A stretch of DNA of 64,000 bases from Bacillus sp. CGMCC 1.16541 (lineage in GTDB: Bacteria; Bacillota; Bacilli; Bacillales; Bacillaceae_H), in assembly GCF_003184905.1 (NCBI RefSeq), contig NZ_QFRU01000001.1:62001-126000 (forward strand). The letters run 5' to 3'. Both the position numbers and the translations under genes were made by a program. Below the pieces are notes generated by a model. That model ran no database searches. It was not told the DNA's origin and worked only from the letters and a program-made list of their open reading frames with translations. Below, piece after piece: positions 35,243 through 44,343 of the stretch (position 1 is the stretch's first letter; every line of letters begins with the position of its first letter).

Positions 35243-38200
35243 GCCAAAATCTTCCTTTCATTCGTGCATAATGGGATTTGAATTCGTGTTGCTTTTCCAT
35301 TCTCAACATAATAACCAAACCCAGGATAAATATCTGTTTCTTTACGATCATATTGAAGCGTAAACAAGCTTTGTTCTGACTTCTTCATCAGTAAGATTGC
35401 TTTATTTACTTGCTTTAACTCTGTAGTTAGCGAATCAAATCCTTTTGAGAAGTCTGTTGGGCTACCTGCTGCAATAATTGTAAAGCCTAGATGCGTATAG
35501 TTTTTCATCAACTTTGTCATTCGCTCTTGAATAAGCGCATCCACTGTTTTTTGGAAACGAGCAAATCCATCAATCACAAGCAATAGCGGTTCAAATGTTA
35601 GCGATTGAACCGTCCCTTGTTGTACAGCTTCTAAATACGAGTGTTCTCGCTCTGAAAGAATCGCCTCGGCTTGATCTAACCACGAAACAATTTGCTCTTT
35701 CGTCTCGATATAATGGATTGATTCTTCAGCTGCAAATGAGGAAAGTCCACGATCAATTGCATCAAATAAACCAAGCATTTTAATGTCTTGCGATAAAGAC
35801 GTGTGTAAAATAAGTTGCAACACATTCGTTTTTCCTTTTTGACCTTGTCCCATCACGAGACAGTGCTTGCTTTTATTTAAGTTCATATGCACAGGTCTTA
35901 CTGATTCCTCATCAAGACCAATTGGAATGACACCACGTTCACGGATAAGACGACGATTTGTCATAAATTCATGCAGCAACAATTTGTCTGAAAGCATTGG
36001 AATTGGCTCTGGTAACTCTTCGCCTTCGTACTTCAGTTTCAATCGTTGAATATCTTTTTTCATTTCCTCTAATACTGTAAACTCATCTTCACCATTTGCA
36101 GGTAAAAACAACTGTGTAAAGAAAGACTGATCCGTTTTAACGATCGCTCTACCAGGAATCGCTTCTACTTTATATGGAACTCGTCCTAGAATGGAATACG
36201 CTTCTGAACTATCCATAAGGTAGTGTACAACTTTCGTTTTGATATTGTTTAATACAGCTTGACGAACTGAGTTAATACGTGTAGCGGTAAACATGATATA
36301 AATACCAAGCGACTGTCCGTCACGTACAAATTGCGTAAACTGCATTTCTAAATCTTGCATTTCATCTTTTAATAAATCAAAGTTATCAATGGTAATGAAC
36401 CATAACGGTAACTTTGTATTACTTAACGCGTTGTACATTTTAATATTGCTTACTTCGTATTGTTGGAACAGTTGCTTACGACGAATCATTTCCTCTTTCA
36501 TCATGAGCATAAACTTCTCAATCTTGCGTGTTTGGTCCATTAAAAAGTAATCAGCTGTATGAGGCAACTGACGAAGTGGCAACAACGTGCCATTTCCAAA
36601 GTCGAATAAATAGTAATGAAGCTCTTCAGGGCTATATGCTTCTGCAAAACTCATTAATAAAGTCATCGCAGTAAACGATTTACCATAACCTGATGAACCA
36701 AAAATACCAATGTTACCATCGTCCATCATAGTATAACAATAAGGCACTTGTCGCTGTTGATCTGGTTCATCAACTAATCCAATCATGAATTCCCCTTCTC
36801 GCTCTCCTTCATACTCAAAACGAGAAATTCGTTCAGCAAGTGGGGGCAACCATGGGCTACGTAACTTTTGAATACCCAGCTCTTGTTGAGTCTGTTCGAT
36901 GCGTTCAGCAATCACATCAATTTCAGCTAATACGTTTCGCTTTTTCTCTTGCTGCGTCGATACATCCGATAATGGAATAAGCCCTAAATCAGTAACAATG
37001 GCTACTTCATCTTCTGAATCCGACGTATCTTCTAAATAAGGTGCCCCGCTCCATGCTGATTGGAATAATTCATACACTTCGTTGTTTCCAACTTGTAAGT
37101 AACCGCGACCTGTGATGGTAATTGATGCTGCGTCGGCATTTTTTAAAATCTCTTTACTATCTGTCGCATCTTGTACTTTTAACGCGACTTTAAAGCGGGC
37201 GTTACTCCAGATTTGATCATCAATGACACCACCAGGTTTTTGTGTCGCTAAAATTAAATGAACCCCTAAACTACGTCCAATACGTGCTGCACTAACCAGT
37301 TCACGAATAAATTCAGGCTCTTCACTTTTTAATTCCGCAAATTCGTCAGAAATTAAAAACAAATGCGGAAGCGGCTCTGATACTACTCCTTGCTTGTAAA
37401 GGTCTGCATAGTCATGAATGTGATTCACTTCATATTGATCAAATAAACGTTGTCGTCGTTTTAGCTCACTTTTAATGGAAGCTAAGGCACGCGTACTAAA
37501 GTTTTTACTTCCTTCGATATTTGTAATCGTTCCAAGTAAGTGAGGAATGTTTTTAAACGGCTGTGCCATTCCTCCACCTTTGTAGTCAATTAAAAGGAAA
37601 CCAACTTCATGAGGGTGAAAATGAACGGCTAACGACAAAATGTACGTTTGTAAAAATTCACTTTTACCTGAACCTGTTGTACCCGCTAACAACCCGTGTG
37701 GCCCGTGCGCTTTTTCATGAAGGTTCAATTCGACTAAATCTTCTTTTCCTTTTAAACCGACCGGAACGGCTAACGACTTCGCGGACTCTCTCGTTTGCCA
37801 ATTATGCGCAATCGGTAGTTCATCGACTTCTTTCGCTTGAAACATCTCTAAAAACGATACACTCATTGGAATTGAATTTGTCATTCCTACTTGATGTTCA
37901 AGTGTTCGTAGCATGCGTACAAACGATTCATTATTCTCACGTTCGTGTTGATCTAGCACAAATGGAATCGTCACCGCTTTTTTCTTTTGAATAAGAATGT
38001 CGCCTTCTTTTTCATTCACATAACGAATCAGCGTGTGAATGTTATCTGTTAAACTTTCTTTCTTCTCTGCTGCAAAAATCGTTGAAAGGCCTAAATGTGA
38101 ATAGTCACCTTCTAAATATTCCAAAATAACATGCTCAGCAATTAACGATTGATTCACGATAATAAAGACAAGGTGAGGTAAGAAGATACGCCCCTTCTTC

Positions 38201-39714
38201 TCTTCTTGTAAATCTCGCTCTCGAATCATTTCATAAAGTGAAGATAAAAGCTGATCACGAGATTGCTCATTATATATAAAACCTTTTGCATATGAGTTTG
38301 GAAGTTGGAAATGCGGAAGCCACTTCATCCATTCCCATTGCTCATATTCCGTCTCATCAAAGATTAACACAAAGCGAACATCATGGTAGCTGTGCGAAAA
38401 AGCAAGTTGACCAACGAGCTGATGAAGTTCGTTTTTAACCGTTGATGACTTCCCAATCAATCCAATCGATCCGTGAGCTAAATGAGCGGTTACTGGAGCG
38501 TTCGTAACTTCACGATACACTTTTTCCATGTGTTGAGACTGCTCCAATAAATCATCCATTTCACGATTTGACATATCGCTATTGTTCATCGCAATCGTAT
38601 AAGAAGCAGGAACGTTTCCTGTTCCAAGTCGCACTTCTAAAAAGTCTTGATGTTCAATTGTACGTTCCCAAATGCGATCTGAAATGATTTCTGTTAAATA
38701 CTTCATTCGCTCAAATGTTGGGAAATGATAATGCAAAATCGTACGCTGTGACTCACATACTTCATGCAACTCTTCACGCTTTGTTTCTAAATATTTTGTG
38801 TAAATACGATTACGACGCTCACTTCGAATTTTTCGTTGCTTTTTATCTTTAAAATATTGAACCGTTGATACAAACATTGTCGTTGTAAACATCATCACCG
38901 AGATGATCATAAACAACCCACGAGGTTGAATGATTGCAATGGTTCCCATCACAAGCAACATCACAAGTGGAGGTAAAATTGTGAGCCATAAACTTCTGTT
39001 GTTATCATCTGAATCTTGAGATGGAAACGAAAGCTGAACTTTTTCCGTTGGCAAGTCGTAAATCATACGGGGTGTTCGCCTGTAAAATGGATACTTCTTT
39101 TTCATTTCAGAAACCGGCTGTTCCGCAATTGACAATGTCGTTTGAAACTCCTTCCATGCAACGACCTCAAGTAAGTCATCCTCGACTAATCGCAGAGTCA
39201 TCGCTGACCAAAGTAAGATGTCTCCTACTTGTAACGGATACACCTCACGTCGTTTCTTCCCGTTCACATAAACGGTGGTTGCCTCTGGAGTAACATACCA
39301 TTTTCCATTTATACGAGCCAATCGCAAGTCTGTTCCCTCATGCAACAAACTCTCAGTTTGCCAAATCGTTCCATGCTCACTCGTTGATATTGTTAACTCT
39401 GAGCGTCCTCCGATATAATAAGTGCCTTTATTTACAGGTGTCGGCGTTACTAACATCGTTAATTGTTCATTCTGTTGTGAGAGAGTGTGAGGTTCATAAT
39501 CACGTAGCTCCCCAATCACTTTCTCTTGCTGAACAAGTGTAAAACCTTGCTGTTGTGCATTTCTTGTTAATGTTAGCGATCCATTTACAAATGGAAAGCT
39601 CGGAATTGTGACTGTATCACGTTGAGTCGAACCAATTGTCACTCGTTTAAAATGAACAGGATCAATGGATAATTGTTGATACGTTTCATGATAAAACAGC
39701 CATAGAGTCGTCAT
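35239..39714 (-). CDS. yukBA: T7SS motor ATPase EssC/YukBA
   Basis: Protein of 1491 aa. Two N-terminal FHA-like domains (about residues 1-180), two membrane helices (about 240-280), then three FtsK/SpoIIIE ATPase domains. Walker A motifs are GTTGSGKSEFL (about 678), GSSGYGKSFTA (about 1008) and a relaxed GQGQKGKTNVL (about 1290). The first domain has Walker B LFLISDEFAEL; the later domains are more degenerate, as in the family. It powers export of WXG100 proteins. GGGAGG before ATG. It is a single polypeptide, as in staphylococcal EssC and YukBA. Confidence 0.95.
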   Translation of the reverse strand: MTTLWLFYHETYQQLSIDPVHFKRVTIGSTQRDTVTIPSFPFVNGSLTLTRNAQQQGFTLVQQEKVIGELRDYEPHTLSQQNEQLTMLVTPTPVNKGTYYIGGRSELTISTSEHGTIWQTESLLHEGTDLRLARINGKWYVTPEATTVYVNGKKRREVYPLQVGDILLWSAMTLRLVEDDLLEVVAWKEFQTTLSIAEQPVSEMKKKYPFYRRTPRMIYDLPTEKVQLSFPSQDSDDNNRSLWLTILPPLVMLLVMGTIAIIQPRGLFMIISVMMFTTTMFVSTVQYFKDKKQRKIRSERRNRIYTKYLETKREELHEVCESQRTILHYHFPTFERMKYLTEIISDRIWERTIEHQDFLEVRLGTGNVPASYTIAMNNSDMSNREMDDLLEQSQHMEKVYREVTNAPVTAHLAHGSIGLIGKSSTVKNELHQLVGQLAFSHSYHDVRFVLIFDETEYEQWEWMKWLPHFQLPNSYAKGFIYNEQSRDQLLSSLYEMIRERDLQEEKKGRIFLPHLVFIIVNQSLIAEHVILEYLEGDYSHLGLSTIFAAEKKESLTDNIHTLIRYVNEKEGDILIQKKKAVTIPFVLDQHERENNESFVRMLRTLEHQVGMTNSIPMSVSFLEMFQAKEVDELPIAHNWQTRESAKSLAVPVGLKGKEDLVELNLHEKAHGPHGLLAGTTGSGKSEFLQTYILSLAVHFHPHEVGFLLIDYKGGGMAQPFKNIPHLLGTITNIEGSKNFSTRALASIKSELKRRQRLFDQYEVNHIHDYADLYKQGVVSEPLPHLFLISDEFAELKSEEPEFIRELVSAARIGRSLGVHLILATQKPGGVIDDQIWSNARFKVALKVQDATDSKEILKNADAASITITGRGYLQVGNNEVYELFQSAWSGAPYLEDTSDSEDEVAIVTDLGLIPLSDVSTQQEKKRNVLAEIDVIAERIEQTQQELGIQKLRSPWLPPLAERISRFEYEGEREGEFMIGLVDEPDQQRQVPYCYTMMDDGNIGIFGSSGYGKSFTAMTLLMSFAEAYSPEELHYYLFDFGNGTLLPLRQLPHTADYFLMDQTRKIEKFMLMMKEEMIRRKQLFQQYEVSNIKMYNALSNTKLPLWFITIDNFDLLKDEMQDLEMQFTQFVRDGQSLGIYIMFTATRINSVRQAVLNNIKTKVVHYLMDSSEAYSILGRVPYKVEAIPGRAIVKTDQSFFTQLFLPANGEDEFTVLEEMKKDIQRLKLKYEGEELPEPIPMLSDKLLLHEFMTNRRLIRERGVIPIGLDEESVRPVHMNLNKSKHCLVMGQGQKGKTNVLQLILHTSLSQDIKMLGLFDAIDRGLSSFAAEESIHYIETKEQIVSWLDQAEAILSEREHSYLEAVQQGTVQSLTFEPLLLVIDGFARFQKTVDALIQERMTKLMKNYTHLGFTIIAAGSPTDFSKGFDSLTTELKQVNKAILLMKKSEQSLFTLQYDRKETDIYPGFGYYVENGKATRIQIPLCTNERKILA

Positions 39715-39729
39715 TGTTTCACCTCCCGC

Positions 39730-41067
39730 TTACGATGGATTTTTCTCTACTGCTGGTTCTTTCGGTTCCGGTTGTTGTACAGGCTGCTCTGCCGCTGGTT
39801 GTTTAGTTGATTGATCAATTGCTGGCTGTTCAATCGGTTGGTTTACCGGTTTAGCCGGCTCCGATGGCGTAGCTGAAGTAGATTGCTCTTCTTTTTCCGC
39901 TTCTTCTTGTTCACGTTTAATTTCTTCTTTAAACTCATCAAGCTCTCTACGGGCTTCATCTAACTTCTTTTGACGATCTGCCGAAGACAATTTCTGATTT
40001 GACTTTAATTCATTGACGTATGTATTTAACGCCGTAATAATTAAATCTCGTTCATCTAGCGCTCTCGCAATCTCAAGTGCTGCTTCTCCTTCACCACGAC
40101 CTATGTGAATCCAATAGGCAAAGTAACTTGGATCAGATTGAAGGGTAAGGGCATTTAAAATATTGTCTGTCGCTGTATCAGGTAAATTTTTATTCATGAC
40201 ATATGAATACGCTAATTCATACTGAACAACTGGTGGCATCTCATCTACTTGATAATTTTCTAGTTCATCTGCTACACCACTGTATTTTTGTTGAATAAAC
40301 GCTTCATTCGCTCCCATGAAAGCTTCTTGTTTTGGTTGTTGAAAGAAAAGATTATACGCCATATAACCGAGTGCAGGAACAAGTAAAACCCCTACTCCTA
40401 CTGTTGTATAACGAAGCCACTTCCATTGTTTCTCCGGTAATTTTACAAATAGACGCTCTTTCTTCTCTAACTCATCTATCTTTCTTTCAATGACTGCTTC
40501 AAGCTCGTCTATGTTTTTGCTTGCCATCACTCTCTGTGCATTTTCTGATAGCTGAAGAGTTTGATATTGAGTTAGATATTCATAGAACGAATGCGTACGA
40601 TCAACGGCTGCTGCAATCGTTGCTTTTAATTCATCAAACAAACGACCTTCTTCTTTTTCATAAGGTGGAATACTTTCTTTTACTCCGTAATGAAGAAAGT
40701 GAGGCATGCCACCTTGATCAAACACAATGTTTTCCGGACAAACAAGAAGGTGCAAGCGCGAATGGTGATGTTGCTCCACCTTTTTGACTAGTTGGTAACT
40801 AAACAGCCATTTTTGAAGCTCTTGTTTTGCTTTTAATTGACTAAAAGACTTAAATGTACGAGGTGTTTGAAGTTGAATCTTTAACTCGTTCTCGTTCATT
40901 AAGATGTCACATATAAAAAACGGGTGAACGTCTTTTAGCATCTCGACTTCCAAAACGTGACCTAATCGAATTTTTTCTTTTTGGAACGTGAACGTGTACA
41001 TTTCTTTTTCTTTTGTCATAACAGCTTCTGTTCGCTGCTCTAAATAGGTTACTTTCTTCTCAGACAT
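39730..41067 (-). CDS. yukC: T7SS membrane protein EssB/YukC
   Basis: Protein of 445 aa: a cytosolic pseudokinase-like domain (residues 1-215), one membrane helix (about 222-242, YTTVGVGVLLVPALGYMAY) and an extracytoplasmic helical domain, then a low-complexity tail of Pro/Gln/Glu/Lys (about 385-445) that is longer than usual. No catalytic kinase motifs are visible, as expected. Start at MSEKKVTY supported by GAGGGAG nine bases upstream; the reading to 41085 would overlap yukD. Confidence 0.92.
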   Translation of the reverse strand: MSEKKVTYLEQRTEAVMTKEKEMYTFTFQKEKIRLGHVLEVEMLKDVHPFFICDILMNENELKIQLQTPRTFKSFSQLKAKQELQKWLFSYQLVKKVEQHHHSRLHLLVCPENIVFDQGGMPHFLHYGVKESIPPYEKEEGRLFDELKATIAAAVDRTHSFYEYLTQYQTLQLSENAQRVMASKNIDELEAVIERKIDELEKKERLFVKLPEKQWKWLRYTTVGVGVLLVPALGYMAYNLFFQQPKQEAFMGANEAFIQQKYSGVADELENYQVDEMPPVVQYELAYSYVMNKNLPDTATDNILNALTLQSDPSYFAYWIHIGRGEGEAALEIARALDERDLIITALNTYVNELKSNQKLSSADRQKKLDEARRELDEFKEEIKREQEEAEKEEQSTSATPSEPAKPVNQPIEQPAIDQSTKQPAAEQPVQQPEPKEPAVEKNPS

Positions 41068-41081
41068 GCGAATAAACTCCC

Positions 41082-41321
41082 TCAAAGAATTTCAATACAA
41101 TCGCCGGTTTTGATGCCACAATCGACCATTTTCTCATTTCCTGAAAGGACGATCTTTTTATTTGGGACTCTCACCCAATAGCCTTCTCTCGGCGCTTGAG
41201 AGATGGTCTTCGTTTGCCAGACAATATCAATTACTTTTTTAATTGAATGATAGTTCGATAAACGCAGATCAAACCGCTCTCCTGTATAGTGCTTTAAATC
41301 AATTGTCACTTCAATATACAT
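41082..41321 (-). CDS. yukD: T7SS ubiquitin-like protein YukD/EsaB
   Basis: Protein of 79 aa, exactly the size of B. subtilis YukD, with a beta-grasp pattern (MYIEVTIDLKHYTGERFDLR ... GDCIEIL). It is cytosolic and required for T7 secretion. Start at MYIEV with GAGGTG seven bases upstream. It lies between the WXG100 gene and yukC and follows an intra-operon hairpin. Confidence 0.92.
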   Translation of the reverse strand: MYIEVTIDLKHYTGERFDLRLSNYHSIKKVIDIVWQTKTISQAPREGYWVRVPNKKIVLSGNEKMVDCGIKTGDCIEIL

Positions 41322-41346
41322 GTGTACACACCTCAAAACATAGAAA

Positions 41347-41377
41347 GAGCGCCTTCATCACTAAGAATGTGGCGCTC
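41347..41377 (-). terminator. Intra-operon attenuating hairpin between yukE and yukD
   Basis: GAGCGCC / GGCGCTC stem, 17-nt loop, then TTTC on the minus strand, 35 bp after the yukE stop. Probably a partial terminator that gives excess YukE over the machine components. Confidence 0.65.
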
Positions 41378-41412
41378 CTCTGACATTTCATTAGATTTTT
41401 TCAGATGAAGTA

Positions 41413-41706
41413 TTAACCGCGAATTTGGCTCGCAATTTGGTTGTCAGTGTCTTCAAGAATATTAGCAGAGTCACCTAATTGTTTAGAGATATCTGCAAGT
41501 AGATTAGCCATTTGTACGAAAGAAGGTTTTAACTCTTCGTATTGTGCTGCGAATGCATCACTTGACGCACCTTCCCACATATCTTGTAATTGACTTTTCA
41601 TTGAATCAAGGCGAGCTACTAACTCTTGTACTTGACCACTTTCATTATTATAACGTGATGCCATGTCGCGAAGTTCAGCTGGTGTAACGCGAATAATCCC
41701 TGACAT
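41413..41706 (-). CDS. yukE: WXG100 secreted protein YukE/EsxA
   Basis: Protein of 97 aa, helix-turn-helix hairpin with the WEG turn at about residues 44-46 (QDMWEGASSDAF) and a C-terminal helix containing LEDTDNQIA, close to the YxxxD/E-type export signal region. It is the founding substrate of the T7SS and first gene of the operon. AAAGGAG lies nine bases before the ATG, and a near-consensus SigA promoter lies 35-63 bp upstream. Confidence 0.95.
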   Translation of the reverse strand: MSGIIRVTPAELRDMASRYNNESGQVQELVARLDSMKSQLQDMWEGASSDAFAAQYEELKPSFVQMANLLADISKQLGDSANILEDTDNQIASQIRG

Positions 41707-41740
41707 TCCCCATCTCTCCTTTAGTTATGTATTTACTATA

Positions 41741-41769
41741 ATTGTAAAAAAACTCACGCGATTGGTCAA
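41741..41769 (-). promoter_or_regulatory. SigA promoter of the yuk/yue operon
   Basis: Minus-strand TTGACC, 17-bp spacer, TACAAT, about 35 bp before the yukE ATG. Confidence 0.65.
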
Positions 41770-41923
41770 AGGTTCTTAGCAAACTCGCAAAAAATGAGTA
41801 CATATATCTACATATACCTCTTACCTCACCAAACGAAACCAGAAAAAACCAATCTTTTGTTCACATTTACTTTTTCTTTTTCAGGAATATTGTCACAATA
41901 AGTCATAATTTTTAATAAATTAC

Positions 41924-41972
41924 GCTAGCAGTGTTGACAAAATAGTCCTTCAACTTTGTCAACACTGCTAGC
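41924..41972 (-). terminator. Long hairpin after the Cys-rich protein gene
   Basis: Perfect 18-bp stem (GCTAGCAGTGTTGACAAA with TTTGTCAACACTGCTAGC), 13-nt loop. It follows the stop of 42013-44043 by 40 bp. No T run, so it may act as an mRNA-end stabiliser or insulator. The rest of the 306-bp gap 41707-42012 holds only the yukE promoter. Confidence 0.75.
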
Positions 41973-42012
41973 CCTAAACAAATCTAACTTTTACCGAATC
42001 GAAAGTCAAACG

Positions 42013-44043
42013 TTACGGGGTTGGAACGGTAAAACCGCTAATTGAACATAATGTGTAGGCGTAAATAGTTGTAGGTGTGACTAAATCATCAACAAAGAAA
42101 GCCAAACAGCCACAGATTCGATAAACATACACATCATCTATCGTTGTAGGTAACCCCTTAATGTAGAGATTCAATCTTGATCCAAACGTTATTGAACTTT
42201 GCAAATCAGTTGCTAACGTATTCGCTTCACAGCAGCGTGGTTGACCAGAACATGAACCACACTTACATGTCGTTTGCGAATCAGTTAAATTAGGGCAAGT
42301 ATTGGCGTAATTCACTAAAAAGCTAAATGCATCTGTTGTCGTTGTTACATTATCTTCTGCACGAACTCCTGCCACTTTTGATAGTTGAAACGTTGTATTG
42401 GGCGTTGGTAATGGGTTATCTGCATCCCTAAACGTAACGGTCGCACAATCATTCACATTGGTAATCACTTGATTTGTAATTGGATTTGGGGTCACGGTTG
42501 TATTTAAATAAATATCCACTTGTTTTTCTTCTGGTGGAATGATATTCGCTTGAAACGCTTGTAAACGTGTTAATAAATCGGCTAATGCTTTGTCACAGCA
42601 GTCGCAGTCACAGTTTTTCGAATACGGCTTGCATCCCTTTGCACAAGAGTCATTACATTTATCTTTACGCCATTTTCGATTTTTCTTTTTATAAATTTTG
42701 TTCACCTTCTCTTTGTTACATTTGCATTCTACATTTACTGTTACACCACTGACCGTTGTAGGAGTTGAAATTGTTTGGCTATTGTTTAATGGCGAAGTAT
42801 TCGTGTGTCCGGCGATGGTTTGAGATCCTTGTGTTTGATCTCCGTGTGATTGCTGTTGATTTTGAGCTCCTTGATTTTGTGTCCCATCTTGCGTTTGTGT
42901 ACCCGTTTGCGTTTGATCAGCACTTTGATTCGCCGTAGGAGTTGTTGTTGTATTCGGTGTGACGGTTGTGGTTGGAGTTGTCGTTGTTGTTGTATTCAAG
43001 TTTGTATTTGGGGTGACCGTTGTACTTGGTGTGGTCGTCGTTGTTGTATTTAACGTTGTAATCGTATCCGTTTGTTGATCAACATTCTGATCTGGTTCTG
43101 GTCCGAAAATAACAGGGTTTTGTGTTGTATTTTGAGTTTGATCCACTTCCGGTCCATCTTGTACTGGAATTTGCGCAGTATTTTGCTCTTGACCTTGATT
43201 TAATTCTGGTCCATCTTGTACTGGAATTTGCGCAGTATTTTGCTCTTGACCTTGATTTAATTCTGGTCCATCTTGTACTGGAATTTGCGCAGTATTTTGC
43301 TCTTGACCTTGATTTAATTCTGGTCCGTCTTGTACTGGAATTTGCGCAGTATTTTGCTCTTGATCTTGGTTTTGCTCTGGTCCGTCTTGAATGGGGATTT
43401 GAGCGGTATTTTGGTCTTGTTCTTGGTTTTGCTCTGGTCCGTCTTGAATAGGGATTTGAACGGTATTTTGGTCTTGTTCTTGATTTTGTTCAGGACCTTC
43501 TTGCTTTGGCTTTTGAATCGTTTGTTGATCTTGTTCTTGCTTTTGTTCTGGTCCTATTTGCTTTGGCTTTTGAATCGTTTGTTGATCTTGTTCTTGCTTT
43601 TGTTCCGGTCCATCTTGGATTGGCTTTTGAATAACAACTTGCTTTGCAACTTTTTGTAGTTTACAAGGATGCGAACATGCCCCTTTTATTTTCAAGCACT
43701 CATCACACGTACATGGATAATACGGCTTACTTGATGAGCTATGACATTTTTTGCATCTACACGGGTAATAGCACGACTTTCTTAATTCTACACACTTCTC
43801 ACAATTACAAATGGATGGACATGGATCTTTTTTTTCATCACACGAACACGGCTTATTATCACACGAGCATGGTTTTTTGCCACATGAACACGGCTTTTTA
43901 TCAGTTAAATCATTGTGATTATGCTCCTGGTTCTCTTCTCGTCCTCGGTTGTTGTCTCTTGTTCGACTATTCTCCCTTTCTCTATCATTATCCCGTCTAC
44001 GATTGTTATCGCGGTTATTTCTAAAAATAAAATCGTCTCTCAT
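42013..44043 (-). CDS. Large Cys-rich repeat protein, probable spore or cell surface component
   Basis: Protein of 676 aa, unrecognised as a whole. (1) Residues 1-50: highly polar, Arg/Asn/Asp repeats. (2) 51-130: Cys-rich, with KKPCSCG-type repeats and CxxC pairs. (3) 138-325: ten units of 19 aa around GPEQNQEQDQNT-AQIP. (4) 330-440: Thr/Gln/Asn-rich low complexity. (5) 440-490: basic, Cys-rich. (6) 500-676: a folded domain (VDIYLNTTVTPNPITNQVIT, CKCGSCSGQPRCC) that looks like a structural spore-surface domain. No signal peptide. GAGGGA lies before ATG and a CATATGATA element (44080-44088) resembles a SigK -10. Mother-cell assembly on the spore is the likeliest role. Confidence 0.75.
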   Translation of the reverse strand: MRDDFIFRNNRDNNRRRDNDRERENSRTRDNNRGREENQEHNHNDLTDKKPCSCGKKPCSCDNKPCSCDEKKDPCPSICNCEKCVELRKSCYYPCRCKKCHSSSSKPYYPCTCDECLKIKGACSHPCKLQKVAKQVVIQKPIQDGPEQKQEQDQQTIQKPKQIGPEQKQEQDQQTIQKPKQEGPEQNQEQDQNTVQIPIQDGPEQNQEQDQNTAQIPIQDGPEQNQDQEQNTAQIPVQDGPELNQGQEQNTAQIPVQDGPELNQGQEQNTAQIPVQDGPELNQGQEQNTAQIPVQDGPEVDQTQNTTQNPVIFGPEPDQNVDQQTDTITTLNTTTTTTPSTTVTPNTNLNTTTTTTPTTTVTPNTTTTPTANQSADQTQTGTQTQDGTQNQGAQNQQQSHGDQTQGSQTIAGHTNTSPLNNSQTISTPTTVSGVTVNVECKCNKEKVNKIYKKKNRKWRKDKCNDSCAKGCKPYSKNCDCDCCDKALADLLTRLQAFQANIIPPEEKQVDIYLNTTVTPNPITNQVITNVNDCATVTFRDADNPLPTPNTTFQLSKVAGVRAEDNVTTTTDAFSFLVNYANTCPNLTDSQTTCKCGSCSGQPRCCEANTLATDLQSSITFGSRLNLYIKGLPTTIDDVYVYRICGCLAFFVDDLVTPTTIYAYTLCSISGFTVPTP
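43069..43632 (-). repeat. 57-bp in-frame repeat array, ten units
   Basis: Codes for ten 19-residue units (one or two shortened). Units 6-8 (roughly 43151-43321) are identical at the DNA level; units toward the gene start diverge to QKQEQDQQTIQKPK. The gradient and identical copies point to recent slippage or unequal crossing-over, so copy number should vary between strains. Confidence 0.9.
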
Positions 44044-44343
44044 CTTTGTCCCTCGTTTCTCACTGTCAATTCGTCAACTTATCATATGCGATGCTAAAAA
44101 AAGTGATAGTTGTGAGAAAAAGAGAAATTGCAGATCAAAAAGAAGATGTCCTAAAAAGAGCAAGCAAAAGCTCTGTTCAAACATCTCCTTATCCACAAAT
44201 GGATTCATAGCCGTTATATCAACAAAGTGAGAGGGCCACCTTATTTTAAACAAGTTATCGTGACTTTTTTCGTACTAGGATAAACAAACTACATTATTTA
44301 TTGTTGGAAAAGCGTGGTCAACTTCAAAAAAATTTTCGGTTAC
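44044..44343. other. Gap between Cys-rich protein and NlpC/P60 genes
   Basis: 300 bp without a supported gene. It contains the SigK-like -10 element CATATGATA (minus strand, 44080-44088) and a nested hairpin AGATGT ... ACATCT enclosing AGAGC / GCTCT (about 44142-44186). Confidence 0.5.

Noticed and set aside
43069-43632. CRISPR-like array
   Set aside because: The 57-bp units are contiguous, in frame, without unique spacers, and encode a 19-residue repeat.
43122-43659. Two plus-strand 109-codon frames opposite the repeat array
   Set aside because: Shadow frames of the 57-bp repeats of the Cys-rich protein gene.
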